NCBI GenBank assembly: GCA_019055375.1
Contig: JAHQIW010000002.1
Span: 310,001 to 374,000, forward strand
Direction: 5' to 3'
DNA length: 64,000 nt
Source of the DNA: Parelaphostrongylus tenuis
Taxonomy: Eukaryota; Nematoda; Chromadorea; Rhabditida; Metastrongylidae
Made by a program: the position numbers and the translations under genes. Numbering within the stretch: position 1 is the stretch's first letter; every line of letters starts with the position of its first letter. Below the pieces are notes generated by a model. The model saw only the letters and a list, made by a program, of their open reading frames with translations. It was not told the origin of the DNA and did not search any database. Of the stretch, positions 61,496 through 64,000 are shown piece by piece.

Positions 61496-62213
61496 TCACC
61501 CGCAAAGTGTTGACCCACTCTGAAGCACAAAACCAGAATTCCGTACCGTCGTCTCATGTCATTTCACTTTATACCGGAGCTGCTCAACAACACTATTGAT
61601 TGAGCTCAATTATGTAAATTGTGAGATTGTGATATTGTTACGAACGTGATGGTTATCTACGGCATGTTTCTTGTTTCATTTCATCTAAAGAGTTCTTGTA
61701 AGATAACGTATGATTATATTTATACTGTTAATAGCCTTCGTTCTCTGAGACTGCGAGGGAGTTCTGGAAAGTTTATCTCATATAAAGCAGGTTCTAGATT
61801 TCTACACAAAGATTACTAGCTGCCGTTCGTATTCGTTTCATATCTAAGGCATTTCTGAAGATTCTTCCAAAGCTTTGATTTCTCAGCCTCACACGTGAGG
61901 CCTCATTCGCATGTTCCAGTAGTTCATGTGAATTTGCGTGTTTATTTACTATTTTATTGTTAAGAGTCGAAATTGTATACAATTGTTATTATACGATAGA
62001 TAGCCACTATAAAATGGCATAATTTCAACTGTAGTGAGATTCTATGTAATGAAATTTTCTGTTGTTGATTTTTGCGCAAATTGTATCGTTTTCAACGTTT
62101 CAGATTTGTTTCTTTTTTTTAGATAAAAACGGCGGCAAAGTTGAGTTGCGTCAATTGTAAACATTTTATTGTATAGTCTGCACTTTATGCTGTATCATTT
62201 GTAGAGTATGAGG

Positions 62214-62482
62214 GATGTGCGTAGCGCAGTGGAAAGATGCGGTACGATAAACACATAGTAGTTGATTCGATTACGCACCTGTGGACCCGTCAAACCTTCT
62301 AATGTCCCCAGTGGCGAAGAATGAATTCTAGAGTTGGTTTCGTGGATAAAAAAACAGGATTGATGCACATTGGTAGGCTAGTGCAAATCATTTTATGAGT
62401 CAGTTATGTGTTCCTCGAGTGCATGACCCTTCTCTCAAAGAGAATGATCAACGCCGAGCGCTGTACACTTTGTCCTTTTATA
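62214..62482 (+). mobile_element. SINE family 1, chimeric or strongly diverged
   Basis: The head tgtgcgtagcgcagtggaaa and a B-box-like gttgattcgattacgcacc keep tRNA character, with outer halves that can pair (gtgcg / cgcac). The middle has no match to the usual body, but the end returns to it: tctcaaagagaatgatcaac, then gccgagcgctgtac and a tttgtccttt tail. It may be a separate subfamily sharing only the ends. Confidence 0.55.
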
Positions 62483-62659
62483 TCGCAGAAATTTCTGAAC
62501 AACGATGAAAACTGTGTTATCGAGAATATCAACTTGAATGATGTAATGCACTGTGCCACAATGTTCACAGTTTCCTTGGGATTCTACTCAAAGCGATTCT
62601 CATTGTGGCGGCGAGGTTAAATATTCATATTCCTGCCCCTTGTACTGTTCACTTGAGGT

Positions 62660-62900
62660 TCGTGAGGCTTAATGGTTAGAGAACGCCTCAACGCAAACGT
62701 GTTTTCAATATGATCTTGCACTATAGGCCCACTTCAGTTATCTGGGGTCGGTAAATTGGTACCAGACTTGTTTGAGAGGACAGATACCTAGGACGGTTGA
62801 CTGACTTCATATATCGCTAGACCATCGCGAGTCACTCTGAATGCCAGTTATGCATTCAATCAACAACGCCGGAGCTTCCTTCTTTACCTATCCTTTTCTG
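62660..62900 (+). mobile_element. SINE family 1, diverged
   Basis: The head ggcttaatggttagagaacg and middle ctggggtcggtaaattggta, then ccagacttg, are clear. Further on come ccatcgcgagtcactctgaa and tgcattcaatcaac, then gccggagcttcc with a tacctatcctttt tail. The B-box has decayed. Confidence 0.65.
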
Positions 62901-63094
62901 TTCTTACTGTAATTGAAACGAAAGTTCTGTGGCACTTTAATAAGCATGAGATAACTCCCATGCATATCATGGAAACATTACAATTCCATATGTGGGATTT
63001 TCCCACTAAAGGCTTAGGTATTATTCTCCCTTATTTTGACTTTGTTGCAAGCCTCCACCATGTCCAACGATACAGTCGAAGTTCTTCTTAAATT

Positions 63095-63430
63095 GCCTTA
63101 TTATTGAAGAAAGGGTCTTCACAGCAAGCTGCAGTCGATGAAATCAACGAAGTTGAAGGGGAAGGCACAACAACCGAATCTGGTGCTTGACGCTACATGC
63201 AATGCTTCAATGCCGGAGATCTTGACCTTGAGGACAACCCTCGTACAGGAGACCTGATTTGAATCGTTTGATTAAGTTGAAGAAGCATGTCAATAGTTCT
63301 TTGATTCGCAGTCGAAAATGGCACTTTGTTCAGAACCGAAATTTGGCAGACCGATGGCAGAAACTTGAAGAAAATGATGGTCTCTATTTTGAAGAAAAGT
63401 TATTCCCAAGACCGATTATTGATCAACCTC
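63095..63430 (+). pseudogene. Internally deleted mariner-like transposase
   Basis: The N-terminal helix-turn-helix region reads KKGSSQQAAVDEINEVEGEG, a stop, then FNAGDLDLEDNPRTGD, as in mariner transposases. After one break the sequence jumps to the extreme C-terminus, SRKWHFVQNRNLADRWQKLE and ENDGLYFEE, matching the family's final RWQKV block. The whole catalytic core is missing, so this is a short non-autonomous remnant. It is a different copy from that at 59735 by sequence. Confidence 0.72.
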
Positions 63431-63515
63431 GGCATAGTTGGAATAGACCCGTAGTTTTTTGCTGAGCAGTTGCGAGGTATTAACAATAATATTTATTGAA
63501 TAATACTGATGCAAT

Positions 63516-63745
63516 GGGGCGCCGTGGCTGAGTGGTTGTTATGTTGGTCACGGAGCGCGTGGAGCCGAGCTCCAACCCCTCTCCCCCCCCCCCCCCCCCC
63601 ATTCTCTGCTGCAGTCAACAACATCGCCCTAGGGAACGCCACAGCAAGGCTATCCTCGAGATTACAAGGAGACTCGCTCAACCAGTATTCTACGCCGTTC
63701 AAGAAAAATTCGCCTTCATCAGAATCGTCTAGATGTTGTAGTGAG
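63516..63745 (+). mobile_element. SINE family 2 with 18-bp-class poly-C tract
   Basis: The head ggggcgccgtggctgagtgg, B-box-like ggagccgagctccaacc, a C-run at about 63583-63600, and body cagtcaacaacatcgcccta, gggaacgccacagcaaggct, cgctcaaccagtattctacg, then ccgttcaagaaaaa. The 3' tail with the usual gctagaagtact is replaced. With 23158 it shows the C-run is a stable family trait rather than a chance expansion. Confidence 0.82.
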
Positions 63746-64000
63746 AGCGTCAGTCTCATTTACGCATTAACTCTAGGTGACAGGTCTTCAGTGAATAATT
63801 GAAAGACCTTAAATATCTAGATTGTATGGGTATTATTGTTTTTGTTTGGAATTCATACATAATTTTTAATTCCCACAAGTGCCCCAGAACTTTCTTTCCA
63901 ACCTAATATAATGTATGCGACAAGTCGGTCAACCATGTCGCCACTAAATTTTTCAAAATATGGCAACGAACTGTACTGTGAGACGTTGAAATTGAGATAA

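Larger units (their letters stand above)
61496..64000. other. Downstream of bestrophin: repeats only
   Basis: No further gene is seen. No clear AATAAA signal follows the stop at 61495, so the polyadenylation site is not placed. The stretch 61500-62210 holds nothing I recognise. SINE copies and a mariner remnant are given as separate entries. Confidence 0.5.

Noticed and set aside
1..64000. CRISPR array, rRNA operon or bacterial-type operon
   Set aside because: No regularly spaced direct repeats, no rRNA signature, and genes have nematode-type introns.

Overview
The window looks like nuclear DNA from a clade V parasitic nematode, of the hookworm/strongylid kind. The organism call is inference. 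It rests on a nematode-type chemoreceptor of the srsx class, a bestrophin with many small exons, nematode-style TTTTCAG-like splice acceptors, a nuclear fragment of mitochondrial cytochrome b that reads best with the nematode mitochondrial code, and AT-rich intergenic DNA packed with short interspersed elements. There are no bacterial-type operons, CRISPR arrays or rRNA genes.

Two multi-exon genes, both on the + strand, can be rebuilt from the sequence. The first (6513 to about 20851) is a seven-transmembrane receptor in eight exons whose splice phases all agree. The second (43940 to 61495) is a bestrophin-family anion channel in sixteen exons spread over 17.5 kb. All of its splice phases agree, except that exon 3 lacks one base in the conserved pore-neck motif at about 46121-46124. 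As written the frame is broken; with one base restored the exons total 531 codons including the stop.

Layout: 1-6512 shows no recognisable gene. 6513-20851 is the receptor, with SINE, MITE and long-inverted-repeat insertions in its introns. 20852-43939 is 23 kb without a convincing gene; it holds an internally deleted RTE-like LINE (22.6-23.0 kb), many SINEs, tRNA-like elements, several foldback elements, a cytochrome b numt (42.35-42.69 kb) and a 425-bp palindrome (42.90-43.32 kb). 43940-61495 is the bestrophin; its introns host most of the repeats, including a second RTE fragment and a dead mariner. 61496-64000 holds more SINEs and a second, internally deleted mariner.

The most unusual structure is a set of tRNA-like sequences (72-73 nt, cloverleaf-compatible, with A-box and B-box) that occur again and again as head-to-head inverted pairs inside terminal inverted repeats. 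The clearest cases are at 54975-55242, 49689-49945, 47484-47749, 47172-47430 and 37440-37800, with a possibly separate tRNA-like family at 34516-34730. These look like foldback or MITE elements whose arms carry a tRNA-like module. They are distinct from the two ordinary tRNA-derived SINE families that are also common here (family 1: ~300 bp with a TTTATCC tail; family 2: ~250 bp with a poly-C tract).
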